From contig NZ_CP069006.1 of assembly GCF_016801775.1 (NCBI RefSeq), positions 56,731 to 120,730 on the forward strand: a DNA stretch of 64,000 nt, in the 5' to 3' direction. The position numbers were made by a program, and so were the translations under genes. The notes below the pieces were generated by a model, which saw only the letters and a list, made by a program, of their open reading frames with translations, had not been told where the DNA came from and made no database searches. How positions within the stretch are numbered: the stretch's first letter is position 1; each line of letters opens with the position of its first letter. This stretch comes from Sulfitobacter mediterraneus (lineage in GTDB: Bacteria; Pseudomonadota; Alphaproteobacteria; Rhodobacterales; Rhodobacteraceae). This document shows positions 38,443 through 46,738 of the stretch, piece after piece.

Positions 38443-39384
38443 GTGAAATACAGAAATGCACTGCCACAACTGCATGGAAAAAAAATGATGGCCGATGGCG
38501 GGCTGGAAACGGTTCTGGTCTTTAAAGAAGGCATTGACCTGCCTCTTTTTGCAGCTTTTAAGGCGCTGGAAACAGAGGCGGGTGTCGCCGCCATCACACG
38601 TTATTTTGATCAGATGGCCCAAATCGCCGTAGAGACCGGCCGCGGCTTTATCATGGACACACCGACCTGGCGTGCGAGTTCAAAATGGGGCGCCGAACTT
38701 GGCCTTTCGACGACCGAGTTGAAAAAAATCCACCGCGAGGCCATCGACAGTTTCGTTAAGTTGCGGGAAAAATTCGAAACACCTCAAAGCCCTTTTGTTA
38801 TCAATGGATTGGTTGGCCCTCATGGTGATGGTTATGCGCCAGAAACAGAACTTTCCGTTAAAGAAGCACAGAATTACTATGCCGAGCAGGTAGGTTGGTT
38901 CAACGAAATGGGTGCCGATATGGTAACGGGTATGACCATCACCTCCATTTCCGAAGGTATTGGTATTGTCAAAGCCGCGCAGGCGGTGAGCATCCCCTCT
39001 GTCGTGTCCTTCACAGTTGAAACCGACGGCAGTTTGCCATCTGGCGAAGGATTGGCCGAAGCCATCTATGCCGTCGACCGCGCCACAGATGGGGCCGCCG
39101 CATACTTTATGATCAACTGTGCCCACCCGGAACATTTTCTCGACGTGATTGGTGGGAATGGTGACTGGTTGGAGCGTATCTGGGGACTACGCGCCAATGC
39201 TTCCCGTCTGTCCCATGCCGAGTTGGATGAGGCCGAGGAATTGGACGATGGCGATCCGTTGGAATTGGGCCAACTGTATCGGCGCGTCTCGGATCTGTTG
39301 CCCAATCTGACTGTCGTTGGGGGCTGCTGCGGCACCGATCACCGCCACATCAAAGAAATCTGCGCTGCGTTGGACGCAGACTGA
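38443..39384 (+). CDS. Homocysteine S-methyltransferase family protein
   Basis: This 313-residue TIM barrel begins ADGGLETVLVFKEGIDLP. The zinc ligands appear as Cys in MINCAHPEHF and the pair in VVGGCCGTDHRHI, as in MmuM and related enzymes. The methyl donor may be S-methylmethionine, dimethylsulfide-derived compounds or a betaine. The GTG start at 38443 has AAAGGGA upstream. Given other methylated-sulfur genes in the window, a role in recycling methyl groups is possible. Confidence 0.83.
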   Translation: MKYRNALPQLHGKKMMADGGLETVLVFKEGIDLPLFAAFKALETEAGVAAITRYFDQMAQIAVETGRGFIMDTPTWRASSKWGAELGLSTTELKKIHREAIDSFVKLREKFETPQSPFVINGLVGPHGDGYAPETELSVKEAQNYYAEQVGWFNEMGADMVTGMTITSISEGIGIVKAAQAVSIPSVVSFTVETDGSLPSGEGLAEAIYAVDRATDGAAAYFMINCAHPEHFLDVIGGNGDWLERIWGLRANASRLSHAELDEAEELDDGDPLELGQLYRRVSDLLPNLTVVGGCCGTDHRHIKEICAALDAD

Positions 39385-39509
39385 CCCCATATCGCAAATC
39401 TGTCCGAGATGATCCGGAAAATATGTTCTGTGCGGCCGTGCGGGTCGCGCAGATCGCGCAAGGCCGTGCCAGCGCAATAAACGACATCTAGCCCAATGAG
39501 GCGAAATCC

Positions 39510-40001
39510 ATGAGTGTCGAAACCCTGAAAGTCGAACTGGTGCGATTGTTGCCCAATCTTCGCAGATACGCCTTGTCCTTGACCAAGAACCCTTCTGATG
39601 CCGATGAATTGGTGCAGGATACCTGCTTTCGGGCCCTATCGCGCGTGGATCAATGGAAGCCCGATCAGCCGCTTTCTGGCTGGTTGTTCCGGATCCTGCA
39701 CAACGCTTGGATTTCTGAAACGCGCAAGCGCAAGGTGCGTATCGGTCAAGGAAACGTTGACGCCGAGGGCACAACGGAGCTTTTGACCCGCACCACCGGC
39801 GAGAACCATGCAATGGCATCCAATCTGTACACGGAGATTGCGGCACTACCTCCACAGCTCTCCACCACTCTGCTTCTCGTGACGGTAGAAGGATATTCCT
39901 ACAAGGAGGCTGCGGATGTTCTGAACGTTCCTGTGGGTACTGTGATGAGCCGGATCAGTCGTGCACGCGCGCATCTTATCAAGAAACTGGGTTCACTCTG
40001 A
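39510..40001 (+). CDS. ECF-type RNA polymerase sigma factor
   Basis: This 163-residue sigma factor has region 2 (LRRYALSLTKNPSDADELVQ, then SGWLFRILHNAWISE) and region 4 (LPPQLSTTLLLVTVEGYSYK, then LNVPVGTVMSRISRARAHL). No regulatory extension is present. The nearest anti-sigma gene is 4 kb upstream on the same strand. The upstream sequence contains GGAAAA at 39416 and CGTG 15 bases later, a weak match to the ECF motif seen elsewhere in the region. An IS6 remnant lies just downstream. Confidence 0.88.
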   Translation: MSVETLKVELVRLLPNLRRYALSLTKNPSDADELVQDTCFRALSRVDQWKPDQPLSGWLFRILHNAWISETRKRKVRIGQGNVDAEGTTELLTRTTGENHAMASNLYTEIAALPPQLSTTLLLVTVEGYSYKEAADVLNVPVGTVMSRISRARAHLIKKLGSL

Positions 40002-40580
40002 AACGTCATCATCCTTCTGGGGCATATGGCACGCGTATCGGTTCCTGGCCTCAGCAGTAATCGCCTGTTGCTCAAGAATGGATCCGATCTGAGCAACGAA
40101 ACCTGCATGCACGACTGCAGAAGACATGGATTTGATCAAGACAGGTATTTTGCCGACGGAGTTTGGACTCCGCGGCCGATCTTGTTTCCCTGGTGCGGAC
40201 CTTGCTTTCCATCTCGCGACTGTATTTCTCAGCCGGGTGTTGTCACCTTTTGGTCGGAGTATTTCGTCCAACACGACGCCATGCTGATCAACCGTGCGCC
40301 AAAGCCAATACTTGCGACCAGAGATCTTCACATCCACTTCATCGAGATGACAAACATCGCCAAGACGGTCCTGATTTAGTCGCAAGTTTCGAGCAATCAC
40401 CGGTCCAAACTTGATCGCCCAACGCCGAACAGTCTCCAAAGAAACGTCAATCTCCCGGGCAATCAGCATCCCTTCAACTTCGCGAAGGCTTAAATTGAAT
40501 CGAATAGAAAGCCAAACCGCGTGAGCAATGATCGGAGGAGGAAATCGGTGACGCTTGTAGCTGATGGAGGATAAATCCAT
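39993..40580 (-). pseudogene. IS6-family transposase remnant
   Basis: The first 114 residues, down to about 40238, match IS6 transposases: YKRHRFPPPIIAHAVWLSIR, VSLETVRRWAIKFGP and CHLDEVDVKISGRKYWLWRT with the first catalytic Asp. After LDEILRPKGDNT the reading frame continues into unrelated sequence and the second and third acidic residues are missing. It is therefore a truncated element. The end overlaps the sigma factor stop by nine bases, on the opposite strand. Confidence 0.8.
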
Positions 40581-40646
40581 CGATGTCGCCTATTCCCAAA
40601 TCCCGACGGGAGCAGCCGACTGAGCGTTAACGGGACAAAACCTGTT

Positions 40647-40718
40647 TATGCCCTGCGGCAGGGCCTCGGTCTCAAAATCATTACCAAAGCCGGGCTGTAG
40701 CCTTCCTGTGGACCGGCG
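40647..40718 (-). pseudogene. hmgA: Scrap of homogentisate 1,2-dioxygenase N-terminus
   Basis: Minus-strand translation gives QPGFGNDFETEALPQG at 40697-40650, close to the highly specific HmgA opening PGFGNDFETEALPGALPQG. Just upstream, GPQEGY is in another frame (40698-40718), so one base is missing between the parts and four codons (GALP) are absent. The rest of hmgA is not found; the scrap lies next to the IS6 remnant. Confidence 0.6.
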
Positions 40719-40865
40719 GGCGATGCCTGCCAAAGCCCGTGGCGTGCTTGACCGTTCTTGAAGACGAGACCCTTTCTGGCCAGCCGGACAGTTCACAGGT
40801 GAGCGGGTCTAAAGAGGTCGAGGAAAAAGAAATCTCAATTTCGTTAAAATCTTCTCAGGCAATGG

Positions 40866-40891
40866 GGAATTTTTTGCCGGGGCGACGCGTC
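40866..40891 (+). promoter_or_regulatory. Candidate ECF sigma promoter upstream of the pentad-repeat gene
   Basis: GGAATT at 40866-40871 and CGTC at 40888-40891 are separated by 16 bases, the classic layout of ECF sigma promoters and the same as at 34724-34749. The start codon is 41 bases downstream, leaving room for a short leader. Confidence 0.55.
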
Positions 40892-40932
40892 TTCCTAGCA
40901 CAAGTTCACCAAACAACCTGAAAGGCACTACA

Positions 40933-41208
40933 ATGAAACAACTTATTTCCATATTGGCCCTTTGCGCGACAGCCACCGCATCCCATGCAGCCTCAACCGA
41001 GAATGGTTTGCGCTTCAATGGACTGCAACTGAATGGTTTCACCCTGAATGGCCTGGCCTCCAATGTGATCACATTCAACGGTGTATCTTCAAACGTCATT
41101 ACCATTAACGGCGTGTCTTCCAATGTGATCACGATCAATGGAACACAGACTGCCGACGGCAGCACTCTGTCCGCCTTGTCTGCCTTGGCACAATCGGCGC
41201 TTAAATGA
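40933..41208 (+). CDS. Secreted Asn-Gly pentad-repeat peptide
   Basis: This 91-residue protein has a signal peptide (MKQLISILALCATATASHA) and then ten pentads in which Asn recurs every five residues at positions 24 to 69. Examples are NGLQL, NGFTL, NVITF and NGVSS. The DNA of the middle repeats is also repeated in units of about 30 bp. The regular spacing suggests a beta-helical or beta-solenoid fold related to pentapeptide-repeat proteins, but with Asn-Gly instead of Ala-Asp/Asn-Leu. The stop overlaps the next gene by ATGA, so both are made together. The function is unknown. Confidence 0.75.
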   Translation: MKQLISILALCATATASHAASTENGLRFNGLQLNGFTLNGLASNVITFNGVSSNVITINGVSSNVITINGTQTADGSTLSALSALAQSALK

Positions 41209-41897
41209 CCCTAATTGGAACTTTTCTGGTCTCCTGCGGCACAATTGCTGCCGCAGGAACTCTCGTACTTGCGGAACAGGCCCATCGTTTAGCTGACATA
41301 GATCTCAGCGACAGTCCGTTGATGCGATCCGCGACCGAGCGAAAGATACTCGAATACACAATAGAATGCGCCCTTCCGGAAGGGCAAATTGCTTTTGCGG
41401 AGTACGAAGGTATTTCATATCAGTTCAGTGGCGTCATGAGGATCGCTCCGGAATGGGCCGATGGCCCCTTGTCCCTGGCGAAGCAAAGGGATGTTACAGC
41501 CTGCCTGCTCGCGCGAACAAATGCTTTTGGCGTACCCGTGCAAATTTCAATGCGGAGTGAAACGGGGCACCTTGCGGGGTTGTCGATGTTTCAGGTGTCA
41601 CCTGAAGAACAAGTCGATTTTCCCATTTGGGAGGGTGCTTTCTTTGGGAACATCTTTGCCTCCGCACCTGTCGCATATGCCTGCCAAGGCTCTCCAAACC
41701 AGCAGGATAAGTTGCGTGCCGCGCAACGGATCTGCACTCTTCCCAGTGGAGAATTGACGCCTGACGGCAAACCGGTATCGGCCTGTGGTTTCGTGTCGCT
41801 CGGCCCCTGCGGAGCGCTTCAGACATCCGGCATTTTGGATACCTATGCGGATCACATGGTGCATGTGTATCTCGGGCAACCCGAAGAAAAGAAATGA
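41205..41897 (+). CDS. Exported Cys-rich protein of unknown function
   Basis: This 230-residue protein has an N-terminal hydrophobic stretch (TLIGTFLVSCGTIAAAGTLV) that would export or anchor it; FLVSC could be read as a lipobox but has no positive charge before it. The outer part has cysteines in IECALPEG, TACLLARTNAFG, YACQGSP, RICTLP, SACGFVS and GPCGAL, probably forming disulfides. It resembles an uncharacterised family that I associate with Asn-Gly repeat proteins in other bacteria. It is translationally coupled to the repeat peptide. A search would be needed to prove the family link. Confidence 0.6.
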   Translation: MTLIGTFLVSCGTIAAAGTLVLAEQAHRLADIDLSDSPLMRSATERKILEYTIECALPEGQIAFAEYEGISYQFSGVMRIAPEWADGPLSLAKQRDVTACLLARTNAFGVPVQISMRSETGHLAGLSMFQVSPEEQVDFPIWEGAFFGNIFASAPVAYACQGSPNQQDKLRAAQRICTLPSGELTPDGKPVSACGFVSLGPCGALQTSGILDTYADHMVHVYLGQPEEKK

Positions 41898-41947
41898 TTG
41901 CAAAAGGTTTTCCTGCCTGACAATTCCAACACCCCTAAGAGGTTAAA

Positions 41948-42679
41948 ATGACTAGACTGCTCGCCCTCATTTACGCTTTGGCATGCTATGCGCTATTCGG
42001 TTGCGCTTTTCTTTTGCTGATAGCCTTTCAGCTGGGGATCCCGGCCTTGCCTGTTTCCAAGTCACTTTCGATTGGCCCGTCAGTCGCCATCAACATTGCG
42101 CTGATCACCGCTTTCGGATTGACCCATAGCATCATGGCGCGTGATGGGTTCAAACGGGTTTGGACCAGGATCATCTCGCCTACCGTGGAACGGGCAACTT
42201 ACGTGCTTCAATCTTCGGTTTTCCTGATCGCGATCGTCTGGTTCTGGCAGCCCCTACCGACAGTTGTCTGGACAACCGATGGTGTAATTGCCCTTTTCAT
42301 CGGTGGTCTGTTCTGGGCCGGTGTCGCGATTGTTCTGCTATCGACATTTCTATTGGGTCATCTGGAATTCGTCGGGATTGCAGCGCCTCTGAACAAGTTG
42401 CGCGGTGTCGCAGAACCTCAGGATGTCTTTCGCACACCGATGCTGTACAGTGTCGTGCGCCATCCATTGCAGTTGGGTTTGTTGCTTGTGTTTTTTGCAT
42501 TGCCGGTGATGACGGCAGGGCATCTTCTTTTTGCTGGTCTGATGACAATCTACATGATGATCGGATTGCACTTCGAAGAGCGCGCGCTTGTTAGACGTTT
42601 TGGTGAAACATATCGGACCTATCAGTCCCATGTGCCAATGCTGATCCCTCGCTTGTGGCCCACGCGCCGTCGCGCTTGA
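41948..42679 (+). CDS. mddA: MddA-like methanethiol S-methyltransferase (isoprenylcysteine methyltransferase fold)
   Basis: This 243-residue membrane protein has about six hydrophobic segments and the methyltransferase motif VVRHPLQLGLLL (169-180), MTAGHLLFAGLM (188-199), the Glu pair in LHFEERALV and the end YQSHVPMLIP. The whole layout matches MddA, which methylates methanethiol to dimethylsulfide using S-adenosylmethionine. Methionine gamma-lyase, a methanethiol source, is encoded at 341-1543. Related NnrU or isoprenylcysteine methyltransferases are alternatives. Confidence 0.72.
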   Translation: MTRLLALIYALACYALFGCAFLLLIAFQLGIPALPVSKSLSIGPSVAINIALITAFGLTHSIMARDGFKRVWTRIISPTVERATYVLQSSVFLIAIVWFWQPLPTVVWTTDGVIALFIGGLFWAGVAIVLLSTFLLGHLEFVGIAAPLNKLRGVAEPQDVFRTPMLYSVVRHPLQLGLLLVFFALPVMTAGHLLFAGLMTIYMMIGLHFEERALVRRFGETYRTYQSHVPMLIPRLWPTRRRA

Positions 42680-42772
42680 TTGGTCTGCCGTGTTTGAGAC
42701 GCGCTTTTGCGCAGTGGAGCAAAACCGGCAGCACCCAATCCGTCCCAGCAGATTTCATTTAAGGGGACGTTC

Positions 42773-43465
42773 TTAGCACAAGAACATAAAAATGGCACCG
42801 CCAGGCAGTAAGCCAGGCGGTGCCGAGGGATAAATTGCACCGTGTCGCGCGATAGATCCCGCCCTACTCAACAAGAGCAGGTTGTCTTGATCCAAATGCC
42901 CGCCCACTTTCGCGGAAAACGTCGCGATGAGATCATCAACGGTCATATTCGTTTTTTCGTTTTCTAAAAGGTCCAAGATGATTTCGCCACGGTGCATCAT
43001 GATCGTGCGATCTCCGTATTTCAACGCTTGGGCCATCGAATGTGTGATCATAAGTGCAGTCAGACCAATTTCCCGCACAACCTTGTCGGTCAGTTCGACA
43101 ACGATATCAGCCATGATTGGATCAAGTGCTGCAGTATGTTCGTCCAGCAAGATCACCTCACAGGGGGCTAGCGTCGCCATAATCAGGTATACGGCCTGAC
43201 GTTGCCCCCCCGACAAGAGATCCATTCTGTCCGTCAAGCGATCTTCCAAACCCAAGCCCAACACAGCCAGCCTATCGCGATAGACATTTCGTCGAGCTTT
43301 TTGCAAAGCAAACTGCAATTTGCGGGGTCCACCACGATCCGCGGCAAGCGCCATGTTTTCCTCAATGGTGAGGGCACCGCAGGTTCCAACGAGAGGGTCC
43401 TGAAACACGCGCGCCATATAGCGCGCCCGATGGCTTTTGATGGTGCGTTGCCGCGGAGAACAGCT
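42773..43465 (-). pseudogene. ABC transporter ATP-binding protein, truncated (lacks Walker A)
   Basis: The segment carries KSHRARYMARVFQDPLVGT, LSGGQRQAVYLIMATLAP, Walker B EVILLDEHTAALDP and THSMAQAL, typical of an ABC ATPase of the TrpXYZ-like putative import family. The first 70 or so residues, with Walker A, are missing. The upstream frame instead runs into a permease fragment. A deletion has therefore fused the two genes out of frame, near 43460. Confidence 0.8.
42787..42824 (-). terminator. Intrinsic terminator of the ABC remnant
   Basis: GGCACCGCC at 42794-42802 pairs with GGCGGTGCC at 42816-42824, and GGC/GCC extends the stem inside after one mismatch. On the minus strand ATTTTTATG follows. 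It lies between convergent mddA and the ABC remnant. Confidence 0.8.
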
Positions 43466-43653
43466 TCGCCAAGGATAACCGCCGCCAGACCGATCACGAT
43501 CGTACCCACACCCATGGTGACATCAGCAAATCCGTAGACCTGTGCAAAAAGTCCTCCGGCGAAACCACAAAGACCGTTTGCCAAAGCAAGGCCAAAAAAG
43601 ATGCGACTGGAGGGATTTATGCCATTTGCCGCTGCCATGTCTGACATCAGCAC
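43440..43653 (-). pseudogene. ABC transporter permease fragment
   Basis: The readable part, MAAANGINPSSRIFFGLALA then AQVYGFADVTMGVGTIVIGL, matches the last membrane segments of TrpY-like ABC permeases. About 180 N-terminal residues are missing, as is the C-terminal end after GEAVLRGN. The 200 bp between here and the crotonase gene (43654-43854) shows no further recognisable remains. Confidence 0.75.
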
Positions 43654-43854
43654 CCATGGAACAGACTAGGTTGATTGCGTAGCAGAGGATCTCAGGCTCC
43701 TCGTAACCATCAGAGAGTGGAGATCAGAAAGAAATCCGGCTCTGCTGCCTTGCTTTGTAAAAGGTGGACTAAGAAAATATGTGCAGCCTCTAGATGAAGT
43801 TGTGCAGATAGGGCAATTCCCAAAAATGGATATGAAAGGGGTCTTTCGATCGCG

Positions 43855-44682
43855 TCAGATATCCTTGAAATCGCCGCTGCGGCCACGGCCCTTGCTGAAA
43901 CGCGTCGCGCCTTGCACGCCTTCGTCAAATACCTGATCAACGCTGTTGTTCCATTCAGTTTGCAATCCATCGCGCGTGGATTTCCCATAGGTCTCGTAAA
44001 CATTCAGCCGATCCGCGCGCATGGTCCCCTGGGGAAAGCGGGCAATTTCCTGCGCCATCTCTTCTGCTTTTGCGCGTGCTTGGCCTTTTGGTGTGACCCG
44101 CTCGCAAAGACCAATGCGTTCTGCCTCTGCAGCGTCGACACGACGACCTGTCAGAATGAGGTCTAGCGCACGTCCCTGTCCGACAAGGCGTGGCAATCTC
44201 ACAGTGCCGCCATCAATCAGCGGCACGCCCCAACGTCTGCAGTAGACCCCGAAATACGCATCTTCTGCCATAACCCTGCAATCACACCAAAGGGCAATCT
44301 CCATACCACCTGCTACAGCTGCACCTTCGATGGCGGCGATCACCGGTTTTGACAATTCCATTCTTGTCGGCCCCATCGGGCCGCGAGGAGGAGAGCTGTG
44401 AGTGGAGCCGGTCGCGCCAGACGGGAAAGCGAACTTATGTTTCATATCCCGCTCAAAGTCTTCTTTTCTGGTCAGTGTTGAGGCCAGTTTCAGATCCCAC
44501 CCAGCACAGAATGTTCCACCCTCACCCCAGAAAACTGCGACTGAGGCATCCGATGCCCGGTCAAATTCGGTGAAAGCGGCGTAAATTTCATCGGCACTTT
44601 GCGTATCCATCGCGTTGCGCGCTTCTGCTCTGCTGTGAATGATTGTCCACACAGGCCCCTGCTTTTCAATTCGCACGCCCAT
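43855..44682 (-). CDS. Enoyl-CoA hydratase/isomerase family protein
   Basis: This crotonase of 275 residues has FCAGWDLK and EGAAVAGGMEIALWCDCRV for the oxyanion hole, and FGVYCRRWGVPLIDGGTVRLP. The start at 44682 (ATG, GAGG upstream) is preferred to an earlier GTG. It is divergent from a TetR regulator that probably controls it. The reaction is not certain from sequence. Confidence 0.85.
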   Translation of the reverse strand: MGVRIEKQGPVWTIIHSRAEARNAMDTQSADEIYAAFTEFDRASDASVAVFWGEGGTFCAGWDLKLASTLTRKEDFERDMKHKFAFPSGATGSTHSSPPRGPMGPTRMELSKPVIAAIEGAAVAGGMEIALWCDCRVMAEDAYFGVYCRRWGVPLIDGGTVRLPRLVGQGRALDLILTGRRVDAAEAERIGLCERVTPKGQARAKAEEMAQEIARFPQGTMRADRLNVYETYGKSTRDGLQTEWNNSVDQVFDEGVQGATRFSKGRGRSGDFKDI

Positions 44683-44759
44683 TGTTATCCTCACATAACA
44701 TTGTTACTGATTCGTTATACCTCACGTTGGGTAACGATCAACAGCAAAAGGTCAGCAGT

Positions 44760-45407
44760 GTGCCAAGTTCAGAAGAGAGATTGGATCGCGAAGCAGCATT
44801 GCGCGAATTTCGACGCAACCTGATCCTCGATGGGGCCGGAAAGGTATTTGCGGAGGATGGATTCGACCGGGCGACTATGCGCAGAATTGCAGCCGCCGCG
44901 GGTTGCACAACCGGAGCAATCTACCCGATTTTTTCTGGGAAAGAGGAAATTTATGCGGGTCTGCTCATGCGCTCGCTTGACGCTTTGCAGCAGGCGGTGT
45001 CGAGCGCATTTGCAGAGGCAGAACCAGGCTGGGCAAAAGTTGTCGGCACCGCACATGCTTTTCTGCGATTTTATGTGCAGCGTCCTTCAGAACTGGCTCT
45101 GGGTTTACACCTGTTTTCGAATGGGATCGGGCAGCGTGGATTGACGCGTTCCTTGGATGCGGACCTGAACGAAAAATTATGGTCCAGTCTTTCACTGATC
45201 GAGCTTGGCCTGATCGAAAGCGGATTGCCAGAATCGATCGATCCGCGCCGGGAAACGATGACATTATTTGCGGCCCTCAGCGGCACTCTTGTTTCCTACC
45301 ACACAGGACGCCTGAAAGTGTTTGGGCAAACTGGCGAAGAGATCTTGAACAGGCAGTTGGAGTTGCAGCGTGCAGCCCTAACGCACGAACCACATGAAGC
45401 AGATTGA
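44760..45407 (+). CDS. TetR family transcriptional regulator
   Basis: This protein of 215 residues has the TetR helix-turn-helix: LILDGAGKVFAEDGFDRATM then AAAAGCTTGAIYPIFSGKEEIY. A longer frame can be opened from 44643 (TTG), but that extension overlaps the divergent crotonase gene. GTG at 44760 with AAAGG upstream is chosen. It lies 24 bp before another crotonase gene on the same strand, so it probably regulates both neighbours. Confidence 0.83.
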   Translation: MPSSEERLDREAALREFRRNLILDGAGKVFAEDGFDRATMRRIAAAAGCTTGAIYPIFSGKEEIYAGLLMRSLDALQQAVSSAFAEAEPGWAKVVGTAHAFLRFYVQRPSELALGLHLFSNGIGQRGLTRSLDADLNEKLWSSLSLIELGLIESGLPESIDPRRETMTLFAALSGTLVSYHTGRLKVFGQTGEEILNRQLELQRAALTHEPHEAD

Positions 45408-45431
45408 ACCGTATTCAAGGAGAATAAGCGT

Positions 45432-46289
45432 ATGGACAAGGTGATATTTGAAAAGGATGGACGCATCGCACGGATCACACTCAATCGGCCAGAGGTGATG
45501 AATGCGATCGATGACGACGTGCCGACGCAGCTGGAGGCCTGTGTTCAGAAGGCCAACGCCGACCCTGACATTCACGTTATCATTCTATCTGGCGCGGGCG
45601 ATGCCTTCTGTGCCGGCTATGATCTGCAATTCTACGCGCAATCAACCGGCACAAACAACGTGACTCAAGACATGCCATGGGACCCCATGAAAGATTACAC
45701 CTTCATGGCTCGCAATACCGAACAGTTTATGAGCCTTTGGCGCAGTCACAAACCGGTCCTCTGCAAGGTTCATGGCTATGCCGTTGCCGGTGGGTCGGAC
45801 ATCGCGTTGTGCTGTGATATGATCGTTATGGCAGAGGATGCCAAGATTGGTTACATGCCGACCCGCGTTTGGGGGTGCCCAACAACTGCGATGTGGACAT
45901 ATCGTCTTGGCCCTGAACGGGCAAAGCGGATGCTGTTCACCGGTGACAAGATCAGCGGGATCGAAGCGGAACGTATGGGGCTTGTGCTGAAGGCGGTTCC
46001 GGCAAGTGATCTGGATGATGCGGTTGAGGATCTGGCCGCACGGATGGCAACGGTACCGGTCAATCAATTGATGATGCAAAAACTTGTCGTCAATCAGGCG
46101 ATCGAAGCGATGGGGCTGAAAAACACGCAGATGATCGCAACCGTTTTCGACGGCATCACGCGCCATTCGCCGGAGGGCTTGAATTTCAAAGCCAAGGCAG
46201 AAGAAGTTGGTTGGAAAGAGGCCGTTCGGCTGCGTGATGAAGGCACATGGGATTGGACCGACCATCGTCCAATAAATCCGGAACGATGA
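45432..46289 (+). CDS. Enoyl-CoA hydratase family protein
   Basis: This 285-residue crotonase has FCAGYDLQFYAQ and VHGYAVAGGSDIALCCDM, IGYMPTRVWGCP and a longer C-terminal arm (MQMIA-like region, ending WDWTDHRPINPER). The insert after YDLQ resembles enzymes acting on bulky or aromatic acyl-CoAs. It forms a unit with the TetR gene upstream. The substrate is unknown. Confidence 0.85.
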   Translation: MDKVIFEKDGRIARITLNRPEVMNAIDDDVPTQLEACVQKANADPDIHVIILSGAGDAFCAGYDLQFYAQSTGTNNVTQDMPWDPMKDYTFMARNTEQFMSLWRSHKPVLCKVHGYAVAGGSDIALCCDMIVMAEDAKIGYMPTRVWGCPTTAMWTYRLGPERAKRMLFTGDKISGIEAERMGLVLKAVPASDLDDAVEDLAARMATVPVNQLMMQKLVVNQAIEAMGLKNTQMIATVFDGITRHSPEGLNFKAKAEEVGWKEAVRLRDEGTWDWTDHRPINPER

Positions 46290-46299
46290 GACCAGACGC

Positions 46300-46343
46300 G
46301 GGTTCTTTGGCGATGGTTAACGTCTAAGTTCGCCAAAGAACCC
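46300..46343. terminator. 14-bp perfect hairpin between convergent genes
   Basis: GGGTTCTTTGGCGA at 46300-46313 is an exact inverted repeat of TCGCCAAAGAACCC at 46330-46343, with a 16-base loop. The right arm codes for the last residues of the convergent SnoaL-like gene. It may stop transcription from both sides. Confidence 0.6.
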
Positions 46344-46673
46344 GATCACCTTGACGATGCGCCCTGTGTCGTTCACCTCAACCACATCGAAGCCAGTCAT
46401 CACCTGTTTGCCCTCACGATCAATGCGCCAATGATAGCGGCAGAAATTGTTCTGAAAACCAACCTCGCCTTCGCGCACGTAGATGGCCTCAGGTATCTGG
46501 GTCTGCGTGGTTTTGACCATCTCGAGAAAAGCGGAACGCCCGATGATGTTGTGGTTGGGGTCAACGAAATGGACATTGTGTTCTAATGCAGCATCAACAA
46601 GTTGCGCCTTTTCCGTGTCATCTGTGCTGTTCCAGACAGCGAACATACGATCGAGATTTTCGAGGTAAGACAT
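46317..46673 (-). CDS. SnoaL/NTF2-like protein
   Basis: This protein of 118 residues has the NTF2-like alpha+beta fold: LDRMFAVWNSTD, VHFVDPNHNIIGRSAFLEMV and FCRYHWRIDREGKQVMTGFD. Such proteins act as small isomerases, hydrolases or ligand-binding subunits. The start at 46673 has a better spacing than 46685. It is divergent from a TetR gene with 65 bp between starts. Confidence 0.75.
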   Translation of the reverse strand: MSYLENLDRMFAVWNSTDDTEKAQLVDAALEHNVHFVDPNHNIIGRSAFLEMVKTTQTQIPEAIYVREGEVGFQNNFCRYHWRIDREGKQVMTGFDVVEVNDTGRIVKVIGFFGELRR

Positions 46674-46738
46674 GAATTTCTCCAAAACAGACTGGCGGTC
46701 TATTTGCGGTCAGTAGGGAAATCTGTCAACAGAAAAGT

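Noticed and set aside
41040..41150. Short direct repeats that might be a CRISPR array
   Set aside because: The roughly 30-bp repeats are in frame inside the pentad-repeat gene, with no variable spacers.
44643..44759. Longer N-terminus of the TetR regulator from TTG at 44643
   Set aside because: It would overlap the divergent crotonase gene and adds residues not typical for the family; GTG at 44760 fits better.
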